A program made the position numbers and the translations under genes. Shown piece by piece: positions 1-12,586 of a DNA stretch of 64,000 nucleotides. The stretch's first letter is position 1, and the number at the start of each line of letters is the position of its first letter. This stretch comes from Agroathelia rolfsii. Its lineage: Eukaryota > Basidiomycota > Agaricomycetes > Amylocorticiales > Amylocorticiaceae. The stretch is from assembly GCA_018343915.1 (NCBI GenBank), contig JABRWF010000004.1, positions 3,224,001 to 3,288,000 on the forward strand, given 5' to 3'. The notes beneath the pieces were generated by a model. It saw only the letters and a program-made list of their open reading frames with translations, had not been told where the DNA came from and did not search any database.

Positions 1-187
1 ATGATGAAATATAGATATGGGGCCAGTTGCTTCCTTGGGCGCTGCGACGCGTTAGTCGCCCTCAGCATCACGTGCTTCCCGCTCATCCATCCATCCATCT
101 CTCCCTCAATCAACTAAATATTATAGCATTTGGTATGTAACATAATAGACCCAGTGTGCCCGAGAAAAATAGTAAATAATGTGCTTA

Positions 188-3100
188 TCATACGTCGAGA
201 TGCTTTTGATCGTATTCCTCCTTCCATCTCGCAAAGCCCTTCAGGGGGACTTCGCCGCAAAGCGCTCGAGTAATCCTGTGCAATTCGTCCACACCCTGAT
301 TAATCGTATCCATGCCGCCAATCATCCATATCAGAATCAAAATCTGGGGTCAGTACTTTATCATTGTGGTACAAAAGCGTTATCGGACGCACCCGGACGA
401 CCTCATACACTGCCACCAGTCCAGACGCATAGTACATATAGTTGACCGACTGGACCTCTCTAAAATCAATCACGTTTGTCTGGTCCGTATCCGCTGCTGT
501 ATTGCCCTCCGTGCTCCGGCTATGGAGCAAGAGACGCTCGAGAAGAGACCGTGGTAACACTTGATGCATAGGTTCAGCCGTGCGCAAAGACTGCGAGATG
601 AGCGAAAGAACCGCCACGACATCCCCCAGCTATGTGCAATCAAAGTATCAGTTGAATACAGAAGATACCGAGCCCCTAATCCGTCACAACAAAAAGACTT
701 ACAAAATTCGGGTTGAGAACCCGGGTGCTATGCAGGAACTTGACCCTCCACTCATCAGACATCTGGCTCAGGGCGCCTCCCATCTGTGGAAAGTTCAGAA
801 TGATGGTGGGTCAGCCGGTTATCACTTTCAACAAAGCCATGCGCATGAATAAAAAGACGCGCTTGCTTACCAGTGCAAGCGAGCTCAGTATCTCAGTCTC
901 GGTCTCCATCAGCTGCTGGTACTCCTTTTGGGGCCATGCACCCCTCAAATTACCCTCCCATTTAGCCATGTCCGTCAACCTCCTCACTTCCGTGATTTCT
1001 TCGGCAGCCACGACAAGTTGGGACCTAAATGAGGCTAGCCACTGTGCCTTAGACGCTTCGCTAGAGTTGGCGGAAGAGGCAGACGTCTCGGAAATCCAGA
1101 AAGAGATCAAGAAGGAGTAAAGGTTGTTGAGCGTCATGATCGTGCGCGCGTTGCGCAAGCGGACAGCTTTGCGGCCGGATTGCGGGGGGATAAGCATCAT
1201 GATAAACGAGGCAGCAGAACCTGAAGAGAGCGCTAATCAATGGACAGCCAATAGTATAATGTTCTGGCGAAACTACAAACCAATTATGACAAGCGTCCAT
1301 CTTTTCCAAGCGACGGACCAACCTGTTCCAGGTGAAGCTATTTGAACAAGATTCTGATCCACTTGCGAATATCCGATGATAAGAGCAAAAGTTGCCTTGA
1401 GAAATGATCAATTTCAGCCAATTGCGCTTTCTCCTCAAAGAGAAAATCCATACACAGGCCAGAATAACACCAGGCTGAATCGCTGGGGGCGTATAAAGAC
1501 GAAGCCAAAGTACGGGCACAAAGAATACTGCCGAGCTAGCAGCAATTCCATACACACTGTATCCATTCCCGTTACCTGTCGGGAAACCACCGACAATTAG
1601 GTATGTCTCTTTTTGGCCCTTGATATTGACATACCAATGTACCATGCGAGAAGACCCAAGATGAGGCCGACGATAGTTCCAGCTAAACGAATAACATAAC
1701 TAAGATCACAGTCAGTTAGTAAGTGATGTGAGTTATGTAGCAGATAGAGCTTACTTGAACATCTGGTCCGAAGCATAAATGTTCAACGTCGTTTGCGCCA
1801 TGATCAACGCCCATAATCCCTTTTCCTTGTAGTAAAATTCTAAAACACACCCACACACAATATCAATATACTCTCCAAAAGCTGGCTTTTGCACGAACAC
1901 TAACCTGCCGACTTGCTGAAAACCGACGGGAGGAACAGTGCGACAGAGAGGAAGGCGTATTTGAACGCGAACTAGGAGGGAACATTAGAAATTCGATTAT
2001 CACGATGAACTGGCACAAGTGCTCCTCACCATAGCTTCGGCCGTCCCAGTCCACCTTCTCAGCTTATGAATTATATTCACAAACTTCTGGAAAATATTGC
2101 TCGGCGGCGCGCTGTCCGGATCGCGACCTGTAGCATGTCCAAAAATTATGAGCCATCGTTTTTTTTCTTCTTTCCAAAATATGCATATATCCACCAACCA
2201 TAAGTGGCCTCAATCTCCTCTTCCTCCTTATCAGCATTCACCTTCCCCTGCTCTCCAAACACATCCTCAGCATCCTCTTGTCCGCCGCGAGAAGTACACA
2301 ACTTCGCCAACGCCCTGAGTTCCTTGGGCGCCCACAGCCTCGTCTTCTTCCGCTTCCCCGCCGTCGTTTGCACCTCCTCCGCAAATGCCATCACGGACTC
2401 CGCCACGGAGATCAAATTCGACGCAAAGACGTAACCCAAGAAAAGCGCACGGAGCGGCAGCCGCTTACGTTTCTCGAACGTGTCCGCCTCCTTGATCATC
2501 TCCAAGTACGGCTCCATGAGCATCAGACGCCCCTGCTCCTTAAATGCAGCGCGAGCTAGGGAGAGCTTCTCGATGTTGGCCGTGAGGTCGGCGAGGGCCT
2601 GGTTGTGCGCTCCGTGATCGTTCCTAAGCCGCCATGCGGCGACGTGATCGAGAATGGCCTTGGAGGATGATAGACAGGCGATGCATGCCGTACGGAGGTC
2701 GGACGTGGTGCTTTCTAGCAGAGGCAGCATTTCCTTGAGAGTGACACCCGCCTGGCGCTCACGCTGCACGTGGCGGGAGTATACTTGGCGCATGAGGTAG
2801 GTGTCCTGGAATCTGTCTTTTTTCCCAGAGGCTGATCCCGACAGCGAACTAGCTTCGGATTCGATGGAAGATAGTTCTGCTTCGTGGTTCCCAACAAGGC
2901 GGGCAAAGACATTCAATGCCACTTGGAAGGGAGTATCATCAGGAGGAGAGTAAGTGCTACCTTGGCTCAAGAACCAAATACTCACCTACTCTGAGCACAA
3001 CCGCAGTCATCGGTTTTTCAAGATCACGCACGTCAGATCCACTCCACCTACCCACATTGAACTCGAGGTTAATAAACGGGAGCTTCGCGCTCACTATTCA

Positions 3101-4402
3101 ACGAGAACATTAGCGCTTGTCTTCTTAGGCGTGTGTATATGCATTCCAGCTGTTGATGTTTACTTACATCCTTTGACCGCGCCGATCGCAGCGGTTCGCA
3201 GCCCCGTAATTTTACTCATCAACGCGCCTCGTTCGTCCAATCCTTGGCCTTCGCTCTTGAGGACCTCGCTCTGAACTTTTAAGATCGTATCCATCTTATC
3301 GAGTAGAGTGCTCATTTCGGATAGACACGTGTGGTTCATGGTTCGAGGGAAAACAAAAGTGGTGCACACAAGCGCAATAGCTACGTACGTGGCTGTGGAG
3401 ATGAGAATCGAGTTCAGGATCGTATACTGGCCAACTGGGAAGAGGGGACCAAAGGTCTAAGTGTATATTTCATCTTAGTAAACCAATCTTTCCATAGAGA
3501 CAATATCAAGGGCTTACACAGAAGACGTCAAGCGCAATAGTCGCAAACATGCTCAGCAAAGTCAACTTGGGGGAGTAAGAACGCAATAGCGCAAAACAAA
3601 ATGATCCAAGGGCCAGGAAACAGGCAAAAACAACCGAGGACCTTTATATGTATAATCAAACACCCGACTACAAACGGTGGGAGAGAAAAAAAAAGTACCT
3701 TGTATCAAGGAATTTCCCTTGAAAAATCGCCAGTTCATAAAGCGCGTCAGGGTTTGTACTTCCGACGAGACTGGTAGTGTCTGTCAGCCGCTATGCATCG
3801 GATAATCTTCACATGTATGTTTACCTTGATTGTACTTTTTCGATTTCGCTAGCGAGGAGGACCTGACTTCTGCTTGCCAGTGCCGCGCGCATAGCAGCGG
3901 CACCAATACCCCATCCAAGGAGTAGGCCAATGACAAGAGTAGAGATAAGCTAGACGAAATGAATACGTAAATCACTCAGGCAATCATGATACTTAGTAAA
4001 AGCACACTAACAAATGTGGTCATCTGGAATGGAAGGAATGGAGGCATGAGAAGACTGGCGATGACACTAAAGAAGCCGCTGTATACATGACACAAGCATA
4101 AACAGCCCTAGTATATAAGCCATTCTGTAAACAAACCAAAAAAAGTTTTGTGCCTACGCATTTCCAAGTGTGCGGAGCGATGCATGGGGTAACAGAACGA
4201 CAAAGGAAGCCCAAGACGCCAGCCAACATCTCAAAAGTATTTTGCGCGCATCAGGAGAACGGATGGGGGCAAACAATGTTGGAGGAATCTTGGATAGTAT
4301 GCGGGACTTGAAGGAGGAGGGTTTGCTTCTCTGAGCGATAGTGGCAGTGGGCTTTATATCCTTATCCTGAGGATCATCAGGATGGGTGTCCTTCAACGAC
4401 AT
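188..4402 (-). CDS. ArAE_2 / FUSC-like large membrane transporter
   Basis: Multi-exon gene read right to left. It starts at the ATG at 4402, followed by a hydrophilic head and the motif LLRCWLASWASFVVLLP at the first membrane segment, which is characteristic of the fungal ArAE_2_N (putative ER transporter, 6TM) family. The exon at 2146-2985 is the long charged cytoplasmic middle region rich in Glu, Arg and Lys. Exons at 811-1200 and 393-617 match the C-terminal DUF2421/ArAE_2 part (LYSFLISFWISE, then VAVLSLISQSLRTAEP and VLPRSLLERLL). The last intron is 344-392; reading through it reaches a false stop at 300, while splicing it gives a C-terminus ending KHLDV at 188. The family is related to aromatic-acid and fusaric-acid exporters; the substrate is unknown. 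The total should be about 1,000 residues. Family assignment is firm; individual internal exons were not all resolved. Confidence 0.85.
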
Positions 4403-5042
4403 GCCGGTATAAGACCCTTGTTATGCGCGGTATCGCTAGTTCCGGAGGCAACAGGTTCCAAAAAGCACAGAGTTCGAGGATGTATGCTAGTGTGCCCCCG
4501 AGCACAGGCAGTACTAGTAGAAGAAGTCCGGACCACTAGCAGGAGCAGCCTGAGGAGATGACAATGGGGGGTGCGAGTTCACGGTTGTCTGAAGAGAGCT
4601 GCAAGGGGTTATACGTATGCACAAGCTATCAAATTTATATCAAACGCAGGTGGGGGAAGCAGAACGACAGTGACATCGGACATTTCACTAGTGATAATTA
4701 TCATCAAACCAACTCATACCAAAATAGGAAATGGAACATGGTGTGGAATATCTGAGATGCGCTTGCTTACGTCATATATTCAAGCCGCTTGTTCTCCCGG
4801 GGCCCTTGCAGTGGTTCTCACTCATTCATGATCACCTTCTAGTTTGCATTCCCCATTTCAAATAACACTCTAGATACATATATTGCTATTAAAAAGCCAG
4901 AATTTGCCGGCCTGAGCACGTATGCTTCGGCCCGTCGGAATCTGTCTAGCATCCGTGCCCGAAACCATCATCGGACACAGATCAGCGCGCATGAAACATC
5001 CTCAAATGATGTCTATATACTTGGGGGTGCGGCACACTTGCA
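4403..5042. other. Intergenic, ~640 bp
   Basis: Gap between the 5' end of the transporter gene and the 3' end of the methyltransferase gene, both on the minus strand, so it should hold the transporter promoter and the methyltransferase terminator. Short open frames on the plus strand here lack domain character. I see no repeat or RNA gene. Confidence 0.6.
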
Positions 5043-6173
5043 TCACACCCGCTTGGCCAACAACACCGTCAACGGCAGCTCAATCTCAATCTCCTCACCT
5101 TCTACACCCGCCTTCTCCGCCTCACTCCTCAACTTGTTTATAAACCTGGTCGAAATGTCCCCTTCTGGATTCTTCAAGTCCTCAGGGTGACGCTCATGGA
5201 ACGTATGCAGACTGCTAAACGTGCGTAAATAGGAATGTAAGCCCTCCCACGTTGTCTTCTTGCGCAAGATCACAGGGCGCGGATCCGGTAGAGACGGATT
5301 ATGCGCGCCCGTATAGTAAACGCGCTGGAAGTCGGAAAACTTGTCTGGTAGCACCTCCGTCGCGCTCGGGATTGCTAAAAAGTGGTCGTCAACGATGCTG
5401 CGTCCTGGCTGCTCCCAGTACGGCCCTAGTGAGTCGGAGCCTCGTGAGTACTCGCTGATGAGTGGTGTCAGGGAAGGGAGGCTGCTAATGCGGAATTCAG
5501 AATATCCCTAGTAAGAAGATAAGAAGATAATGATGATGATGAACAACGGGAAGAAGTGGTTGTATTATTCACCCAGACAGCCACTGATCCATTCTTCCTC
5601 AACACGCGCGCTATCTCGGGCCAGAGCTTTCCCCAGTCAAACCAATGTGCTGCCTGTGCTATAATCAAATAAGAAAAAGAAAAATGTATACCAGTTAACA
5701 CGCCCAAGTTCAATCACGTAAGAAGGTCCTTTGAACAAGATTTACAGGAGACGATGAGATCCACGCTGCCGTCCTCGAGAAAAGCGAGGTTTTCAGCATC
5801 ACCCTGCACATACTCAATTTGGCCCGACTGGGCCACCGCCGGGTGATCTTCTTGCAGTACCTTCTTGGCCTGAGAGATCATAGTCGCGCTAGGATCGAGG
5901 CCGATAATGCGCTTGAACGGTGTTAGCTCTGGAGTAGCCGCACCTGTTGCCGATGCATAGCGTTACAGATTCAGCAACGAGGTACTAGAGAGCTGGACTG
6001 CTCAAGCTGTTCGACAGACCTGTACCGCATCCCAAGTCAAGCGCGGTGTCCCATCGTGCGCCAGACTTTTCGCCGTGATAGCGAAATATGGAATCATAGA
6101 GCTGGCGAGGATAAGTAGGTCTGAAAGATGCGTAACGCGCTGCGTTGAAGGTCGCCTTTCCAAAGGTCGCCAT
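5043..6173 (-). CDS. SAM-dependent methyltransferase, trans-aconitate methyltransferase-like
   Basis: Starts at the ATG at 6173 (MATFGKATFN). Residues 46-52 are DLGCGTG, the SAM-binding motif I of class I methyltransferases. The next exon gives FKRIIGLDPSATM, the acidic-loop motif II, and then a VDLIVS strand. A later exon carries AQAAHWFDW followed by LWPEIARVLRKNGSVAVW, the usual post-motif of the Methyltransf_11/25 family. The C-terminal exon contains PYWEQPGR with DDHF and ends LTVLLAKRV, matching the yeast Tmt1/Crg1 group. The product is probably cytosolic and methylates a small carboxylic acid or a related drug-like substrate; the true substrate cannot be read from sequence. About four introns. 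An upstream in-frame extension toward 6461 is leader sequence without homologous character, so the 6173 start is preferred. Confidence 0.87.
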
Positions 6174-6608
6174 GGGAGAGTGACAAAGTGAGATTTTACA
6201 AAAACGGTGATGACTTGAAAGTTGACGCAGATGGAACTCGCAAACCACTCCTGTATAAATACTTTGTGGAGGCACTACAACAGGCGTCGGCTTTACGTTT
6301 TCGGTACGTATGCGGCACACACAAGCTAATAATAGCTCGAGAGGAGTACCACTTATAAACCGTATTGGCGATTTCTGACCGAGTCGGACGTCATCGGTCT
6401 TACCACTTATCATATGATCAAGCAGCTCGGAATTTCCAACCGGGTCCTGGTAGACTTTCATAGCATGCCATTGACGGTTGAAAAAGAACTCTGATTTCTA
6501 TGCAATACAGAAGTCTTTTCTTTTCAGTTGACAATGGTACAAAGAATACGTATCTACTTGTGGAAAATGCTCATACGTATGTAGTGTGAGGTGACCTGGA
6601 GCACTTGC
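6174..6608. other. Intergenic, ~435 bp
   Basis: Promoter side of the methyltransferase gene and 3' flank of SDH2. The long open frame running up to 6461 on the minus strand is an extension of the methyltransferase first exon into untranslated DNA. Nothing else is seen. Confidence 0.5.
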
Positions 6609-7784
6609 TTACTCTGTGGCCATCTCGAGCTTCATTCTCTGGATTGCAGCAGCAGGGTTGAGACCCTTGGGGCATGTACGAGAGCCTAAAGGAATGTAGT
6701 TAGGTACCCGCGAGATAAAATCAACATAAGTGGTACTTACAGTTGAAGATGGTGTGGCAACGGTACATGCTCATCTCGTTCTGGAGCTTCTCCTTGCGTT
6801 TAGCGCCATACGAGTCCTGTAATGGCTCGTCAATACCAAAAAAATCACAGGACCACTATGCATCAACGACCACACGTACTCTCGAGTCCGCAATCCACCT
6901 ATAAGCCTGCATCAAAGCAGCCGGGCCGAGATATTCATCCTGGTTCCACCAGTAGCTAGGGCAACTCGTCGAGCAGCATGCGCACAGAATGCACTCGTAC
7001 ATGCCATCCAGCTTTAGTCGGTTCTCAGGGCTCTGGAGATACTCGCCCTTTTCGGGGACGGTGTCGTTCTGGAGGTACGGCTCGATCGACTTGTATTGCT
7101 TGTAGAAGAGTGTCAAATCGGGTACGAGGTCCTTGACGATGTACACTGAGCAAATTGAAAAGGTAGTAATAGCATGCGAGCGTCAGCTGTCATGGGAGAG
7201 GACGATGACGACAATGACGATGACGGTAGCCATTACTTACTGTGAGGGAGAGGGTAAATCTTGGTCGACTTGCTCGTGTTGGTATCAATACGGCAGAGAC
7301 AGGCAAGCGTGTTTTGACCGTCAATGTTCATTGCGCACGAACCGCAGATGCCCTCTCTGCAGGAGCGGCGATAGGTGAGTGTCGAATCTTGGCCGTTCTT
7401 GATCTCGTTCAGAGCATCGAGAATCTAGTGAAATGTATGCTTAAGCTTGGGTCGTCTAGATATGAACTCAAAAAAATATGCAGCTGACCATAGGCCCGCA
7501 CTTGTTCAAGTCGACCTTGTAAGACTGCAGTGTAGGCTTCTGCGAGGGTTCATCGGGGTTCTACACATGACACATTGTATACACATAAACAACCAGATAC
7601 AGGATATATATCCAGGCTAGCATACCCAACGGTAAATCTGGAACTCCTTGAATGCAGGAGCCTTCTCGTCTGTCGGGGTCGCCTGGGCCCTCGCAGAGGT
7701 CGAGGCAAACCCGCGGATGGCTGCCGGCTGGACAGCAGCACGTGCACGGAGGACGGCGGGTGTCTTGGAAAGGATAGACTGCAT
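6609..7784 (-). CDS. sdh2: Succinate dehydrogenase iron-sulfur subunit (complex II)
   Basis: Six exons encode about 277 residues, the usual length. Start at 7784 gives an Arg/Ala/Ser-rich mitochondrial presequence. The 2Fe-2S site is [11 protein letters not shown] with a fourth Cys 12 residues on (about C99, C104, C107, C119). The second cluster region is [16 protein letters not shown] (about C190-C200), followed by [18 protein letters not shown], which supplies the remaining 3Fe-4S/4Fe-4S cysteines. The protein transfers electrons from the flavoprotein subunit to ubiquinone in the inner membrane. The ubiquinone-pocket His (about H248, in RCHTIFN) is the ancestral residue. A CCAAT box lies 5' of the gene. 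All cluster ligands are intact. Confidence 0.97.
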
Positions 7785-8434
7785 ATCTCGTAGGGGGTAG
7801 CGCCTATGGCAGCAGCGAGTGGAAGGTATATAGATGGAGAATAAAGAGAAAGAAAGAGGCGGCGGCGACTCAGCGCTGTTGTGGAGGCGATCCCAGCACT
7901 TGAAATCGCCGCCCGTCGCGTGAAGCCGGGTTCTGCTCTTGCCGGTCCACTTGCTTCCGGCCAATCGCAGCCAAGGGATTTCACTGAGCGGGCTCATGGA
8001 AAAACCAGTGGGCATAATCTCCATAACATTGCATAGACAACAGTTATTATAATACAAGAGATAATTCCTAGTACATATCATATGCGAGAAACATGCTTGC
8101 GAAAAAGTACATATGTGTTGAGACCTAATTTGCGTAGTATAACAGTGCTCCTAATACTATTCGTACATTCTGTTCCTGTTCAAAAGTGAGTGTCTGCGAT
8201 GAGTATCGAGAATGTTCAGATGATGGATGGATGATAATTGAGCCATGTCCACAGAAAGAAAAAAAAGGAAAGAATTTCCACTGCGCCAGTGCATACGAAC
8301 AAGAGAAAAGAAAAAGAAAAGAAAAAGAAAAGAAGCCTGCGACAAGCATAATAAATACGATGCAAGTTCACAAAGCCAGAAAATCACGACATTTCGCCCG
8401 CTTAGGTCGACGTTTTATCTTGTAAGCCACACAA
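7785..8434. other. Intergenic with A-rich purine tract
   Basis: SDH2 promoter region and the 3' flank of the coiled-coil gene. About 8260-8335 is a purine-rich tract of repeated AAAAAG/AAAAG units on the plus strand that creates misleading Lys-rich and Phe-rich open frames on both strands. No gene is supported. Confidence 0.6.
7961..7965 (+). promoter_or_regulatory. CCAAT box upstream of SDH2
   Basis: A CCAAT pentamer lies about 177 bases upstream of the SDH2 start (inverted relative to the gene). CCAAT is the HAP/CBC complex site, which commonly drives respiratory genes in fungi. Short motif; function is inferred from position only. Confidence 0.35.
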
Positions 8435-11264
8435 CTACCATTGTGATGGCCTCAAATTGTCTGGATCACGCCTAGCATCATAGCTGAAGTAATCCACATT
8501 CATCATCGTCCCATCCGACTCGGAGCTTGAATTGGGCATAACTTGAAAGCCAGGTGGGAGTGCCTGTCCCTGCTCCAACCTTGAGGGAGGCGAACTGGTA
8601 CTCGATGTGGTTATTGTATCCCTGTCACTTAGTGGAGGAGGTATCACCGCTTGTTCGGGCGGTAGACGAGGCTGAGGCTCAGGCTCGGGTGAGAGGAACT
8701 GGCGGTCCAGAATACGACCACTATCTCTCTCAGACGGCGAGTTGGACTTGAAGAGGAAGGGATACGAGTCAGCATAAATACATAGACTGGTTTCTACGAT
8801 ATTCGTGGAACTTACAGGTGGCTCGACGCTGATGCTAATCCCCGGAACACCGGCAGAGCTGGAAGAGCGACTCCTGGTGAACTTGCGTTTGAAAAACGAA
8901 AGCGATAACTTGGAATTGGACATGGATGTCCCTGGTCGCGATGGCGTCTCAATTTCGAAGGCGGGAGGTGGTGGTGGAGGTTGTTGATGTCCATAGAAAA
9001 CATCTTGTGCGCGGACTCGTTCCTTTGTCAGACCAAACCTATTTCGTTGAAGGGATGACGTCTTGGTCTTGGATGTATTAGCATAAATTTTCGTTTGAAA
9101 GAAGGAAAGAAAACCCTACTTGATATTTTTCAACAACAGGCGGTTCAGACCCTGGATCGCCAAAATCGTGTGCGGAATGATTCAAGAGAGGCGCGACATC
9201 CGTCCAACCTTCCTGATCGCTAATCAGATTACTGCTAACCTGACGCGATTGTGGCTCATAGCGCGCATCATTTCCAACCGTGGCACTCCTGCGCCTCGTC
9301 GTCGGTTTCGGAGCCAAGGTACTGCTGCTGGCGCCACTGTAATTATGCTGATGATCATCTCGCAAAACGGAGGATAGCGTCTTATAATCCCTCGGCATAG
9401 AAGCCGCTTCACCTTGCAGGCTACTGCTTACCGCCGCCTTCTCGGGCGGGCTGAAAAGATCGAACTGTGACAGGCGCATGGACATGCGCGACAGCGCCGA
9501 AGGCGGCCGAGGCACGGTCCCAACGACTTCGTCGCCCGCCATGCTGTATGCATACGAATTGGAGTTGGCGTTGTCAATGGGTTCCGGGGGTATAGGCCGC
9601 GATAGCTGATGAGGCGACGGCACTCTGAGCGGGTTTGATGGCGGGCCGTCCGCCAGTGGGATCAACACGTCCGAATATACATTAGTCTCTGACGAGCGAG
9701 ATGGCGCCCGATGATGATGATGATGATGTTGGTGACGATGCTGGTGTTGATGAGGAGGAGGGGCGGGGATACTACTTTCTCCGCGGTTAGGCGGCCAAGA
9801 TGAGCTTAGGGATGGCTGAGGGGGTGCACGCGTAGCCGGTACTGCCAAAGGCGCTCGTCTGCTCGAGATTGTATCATCAGAAAAGACATCACCCTCCGAG
9901 CCAGCTCTCGTTCTGGAAGTTGCGCGGGGTCGTGAATGAGAGGTGAGGGATGTTAATCGAGAAGACACGGTCGCTGCTCGGGGTCTTGTCGAGGGTGCCC
10001 GAGGAATGGTTGCACCCACATCCGAGTATGTACCAGTATGAGATGGCACGACCGCGTGCGCTGGCGTCTGCGCACGAGGTGGTGGTGGTGCTACGATATG
10101 AGACCGCGACGAGGAATTGGGTGTCTGTGATCGCCGGGTTGACGGTGGTGGCGGCACAGCAATGGATCTCTCCTGAGAACTGTCAGAAGATGGAGCTACA
10201 GGGACATGAGCAGCTGTAGTTGACGTAGTAGCCGTAGGAGCAGCTGAAATCTCCCGTTGCGTTAGAGGTCCTGCTGCCGTAGGACGATGACCGTGAACTT
10301 CGGATCTACTATAGGACCATGAGCGGATATAACCCCTAACTGTCACAAACGATAATTGAGGTGTCCAAAACGTACCTGGAAGGGCCAGCCCGACGGGTGG
10401 CGCCATCTGACGGTGTAGGGGTCCTCCTACGATAAAGAATGGTTTCTTGTTGTTCCGGCTCTAGCTCAACGTCGACTTCTGTATGAGTATGAGGAGGCGA
10501 ATGTCGTGATCGGCTGCTAGCACTCTTAGTCTGATGCATACCCGCACGTCTACCCTCCTCAAAGCCCATCATCTTTCCCCTCTCAAGACCCTCTTTGAAG
10601 CCCATCTGTCTGCCTTGTTCTCGTGCAAGCATGACAATGTTTTCCTCACGAAGTTCCCTTGCTTTCTGACGCTGCCGTGCAGCCTCCTCCTCTGCTTCAT
10701 TGCGCTGTCTCTCCAGTATGGATATAGCTTCCTGGGCTCGATTCACCTCCTATAAACGAGTGTCTTTTTTGTCAGTCAACATGAAAACATATACAGCGTT
10801 GCACTTGCCCTTTGCGCAAATTCCAACTGCGCCTTATGCAACCTCAACTCCTCTGCAACACGTATATGATCCCCAACCGCCTTATCCCGATCCTGTATAA
10901 CTTGCTTCAGACGCTCCACCATCTCCATCAACCTCGCCTCTGCCTCAGCCGCCCTTCGAGACTCGGCATCGAGCCGCTCGGTGGTGATATACAGCAACGA
11001 CGAGAGCTTATGTGTCGAGCGGCTGCTTCGACTCTCGTGCGTGGCCGGGATAGACGAGGTCGCGGTGTGGGTCTTGTACTTAGACGCCTTGGTTGTACTG
11101 CTGTGATGTGATCGCGCTGCTGAGGAGTAGTGTATTGACGACGGCGGCGGAGGCAAGTGCGGGAACATTGCATCGTTGTCCTCGGGAGAGCTTGACGTGC
11201 CGGAAGATGACGCCTCTGCGAAATGCCTTTCGTCGTCCTCGATGCTGTTTTGGTATCGGTACAT
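8435..11264 (-). CDS. Hypothetical low-complexity coiled-coil protein
   Basis: Not recognised beyond its architecture. Start at 11264 (MYRYQNSIEDDERH). Exon 1 has a Ser/His-rich segment and then a coiled coil of Glu/Arg/Ala heptads. Exon 2 continues it (ISILERQRNEAEEEAARQRQ) and ends in a Gly-spaced repeat (MGFKEGLERGKMMGFEEGRRAG). Exon 3 (about 9117-10316) is a disordered Ser/Pro/Thr/Arg-rich stretch with a His run near 9715-9750. Two short 3' exons hold a Pro run and a C-terminus ending NLRPSQW. Total is roughly 800-850 residues. The intron at 10750-10808 appears to use a GC-AG splice pair. A scaffold or cytoskeleton-associated role would fit the coiled coil, but there is no direct evidence. 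Confidence 0.75.
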
Positions 11265-12586
11265 GATGAGAAGGAGATGAAGGGGCGATGACGATGACGA
11301 AGTGTTGAGCAAAACGGTAGTGAGCAACGATTACGTCCCATCTGAGCCACGATGCGATCGTGCGAGGGCGAGAACAATTGGGTTAACTTACTCAACATGA
11401 TCGTGTAACATCAGCTTGCAGCTTGGTGAGGTCAACGGACGAAAATTCGTAGAAGTAAAAGTAGTAGAGAGGGTAGTGCAATGAAAGAAAATGACGTGAA
11501 TATGAAGAGCAACAAAGAACTAAAAGGCAGCTTCAGAGTCCCCAATAAAGGTGGGTGAGGACCATGAATGACATCGAGGGAGATGGAGGGAAAGATGAGA
11601 AAGCCACGCCCGCCCTTCCCCTCAAGTTTGTACCGAGCGTTAAACGTGTGCAGCGCAAATGACTCCCGCGCTCCTTTGGATGCGTGCGATGATCACGCGT
11701 ATGGTGGTTGGTAATGGAAGAGGGGGCAGCCACTAGCCTCGTGTTGACGAGCGGGGCGGTGGATTGATTTCGCAAAAGAGAGTAAAATGTGATGGGGCAG
11801 GCAAACCTACGCGTGTGTTGACGCCGTGTTGGTCCTCGAAGGGGGTTCAACAAGCGCTATTTGGCCAAGACGATCAACGGGACAATCCCCATCCCCACTG
11901 ATCTAGGCCTTATCCGAAGATCGAACGCGTGTTTTTAGCAACGGCTGGCTGTTGTATGACGGATAATGTCGGAGGCAGTGGAGAGAATATGAGAGACAGT
12001 ACGAAACCAGCAAGAGCTGGAGAACATAGCGGCGAGGTGTGCCGCTTGCGGCAAGGAACTCATGAAAGCCGCAATCTAGGCTGATTAAGTGCTAGTTGAT
12101 ATGGCTTGATGGTGGTCATAAGAGCTGATTAGACTGAAATGTGAAAGACATGCACACAAGGCGTGTCCATTACGAAGCCCATTAACGGCATCAAGAATCG
12201 ACGGTGTTGCGGCCCGAAATAGGAATCGTTGTAAGTTATCAAGAAAGCGTTCTATGTTCCTTAGAAATCACGTGAAATTCCATTTCCGGCTTCCATGCTG
12301 CCTCACCTTCAACTGGCGCATGAAGCAAAGGTAGTGGAAAGTCCGAGTTCAAAGAATTGTAGACCTATATCTTGAAGCGATGAAAGAAGCTTTACACGAG
12401 AGGCAGTCACATGTAATGAAGCAGACAATAGCTGCGCTAAAAAAACAAATTTCACATACATTCCGTTTTAGTGATTCATGTAAACAGTCGTAATAAGCGT
12501 GAAAAAGATAGCATAAGGAAATTAGCGAGGCATGATGATGATCACGATGCCCGATGTTACGATAGGCCGCGCAGATAATATCTCAC
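11265..12586. other. Intergenic, ~1.3 kb
   Basis: Upstream region of the coiled-coil gene and 3' flank of the Dabb gene. A possible very short 5' leader exon lies near 11390 (ATG followed by a GTAAGT-like donor), which might give an alternative first exon. Nothing else is supported. Confidence 0.4.

Noticed and set aside
3330..3355. GGTTCGA string resembling a tRNA B box
   Set aside because: Lies inside the transporter gene, no matching A box or cloverleaf arms nearby.
5985..6461. 158-codon minus-strand frame containing the methyltransferase N-terminus
   Set aside because: The extra N-terminal part is leader DNA; the conserved protein begins at 6173 and the frame runs into intron 1 at its other end.
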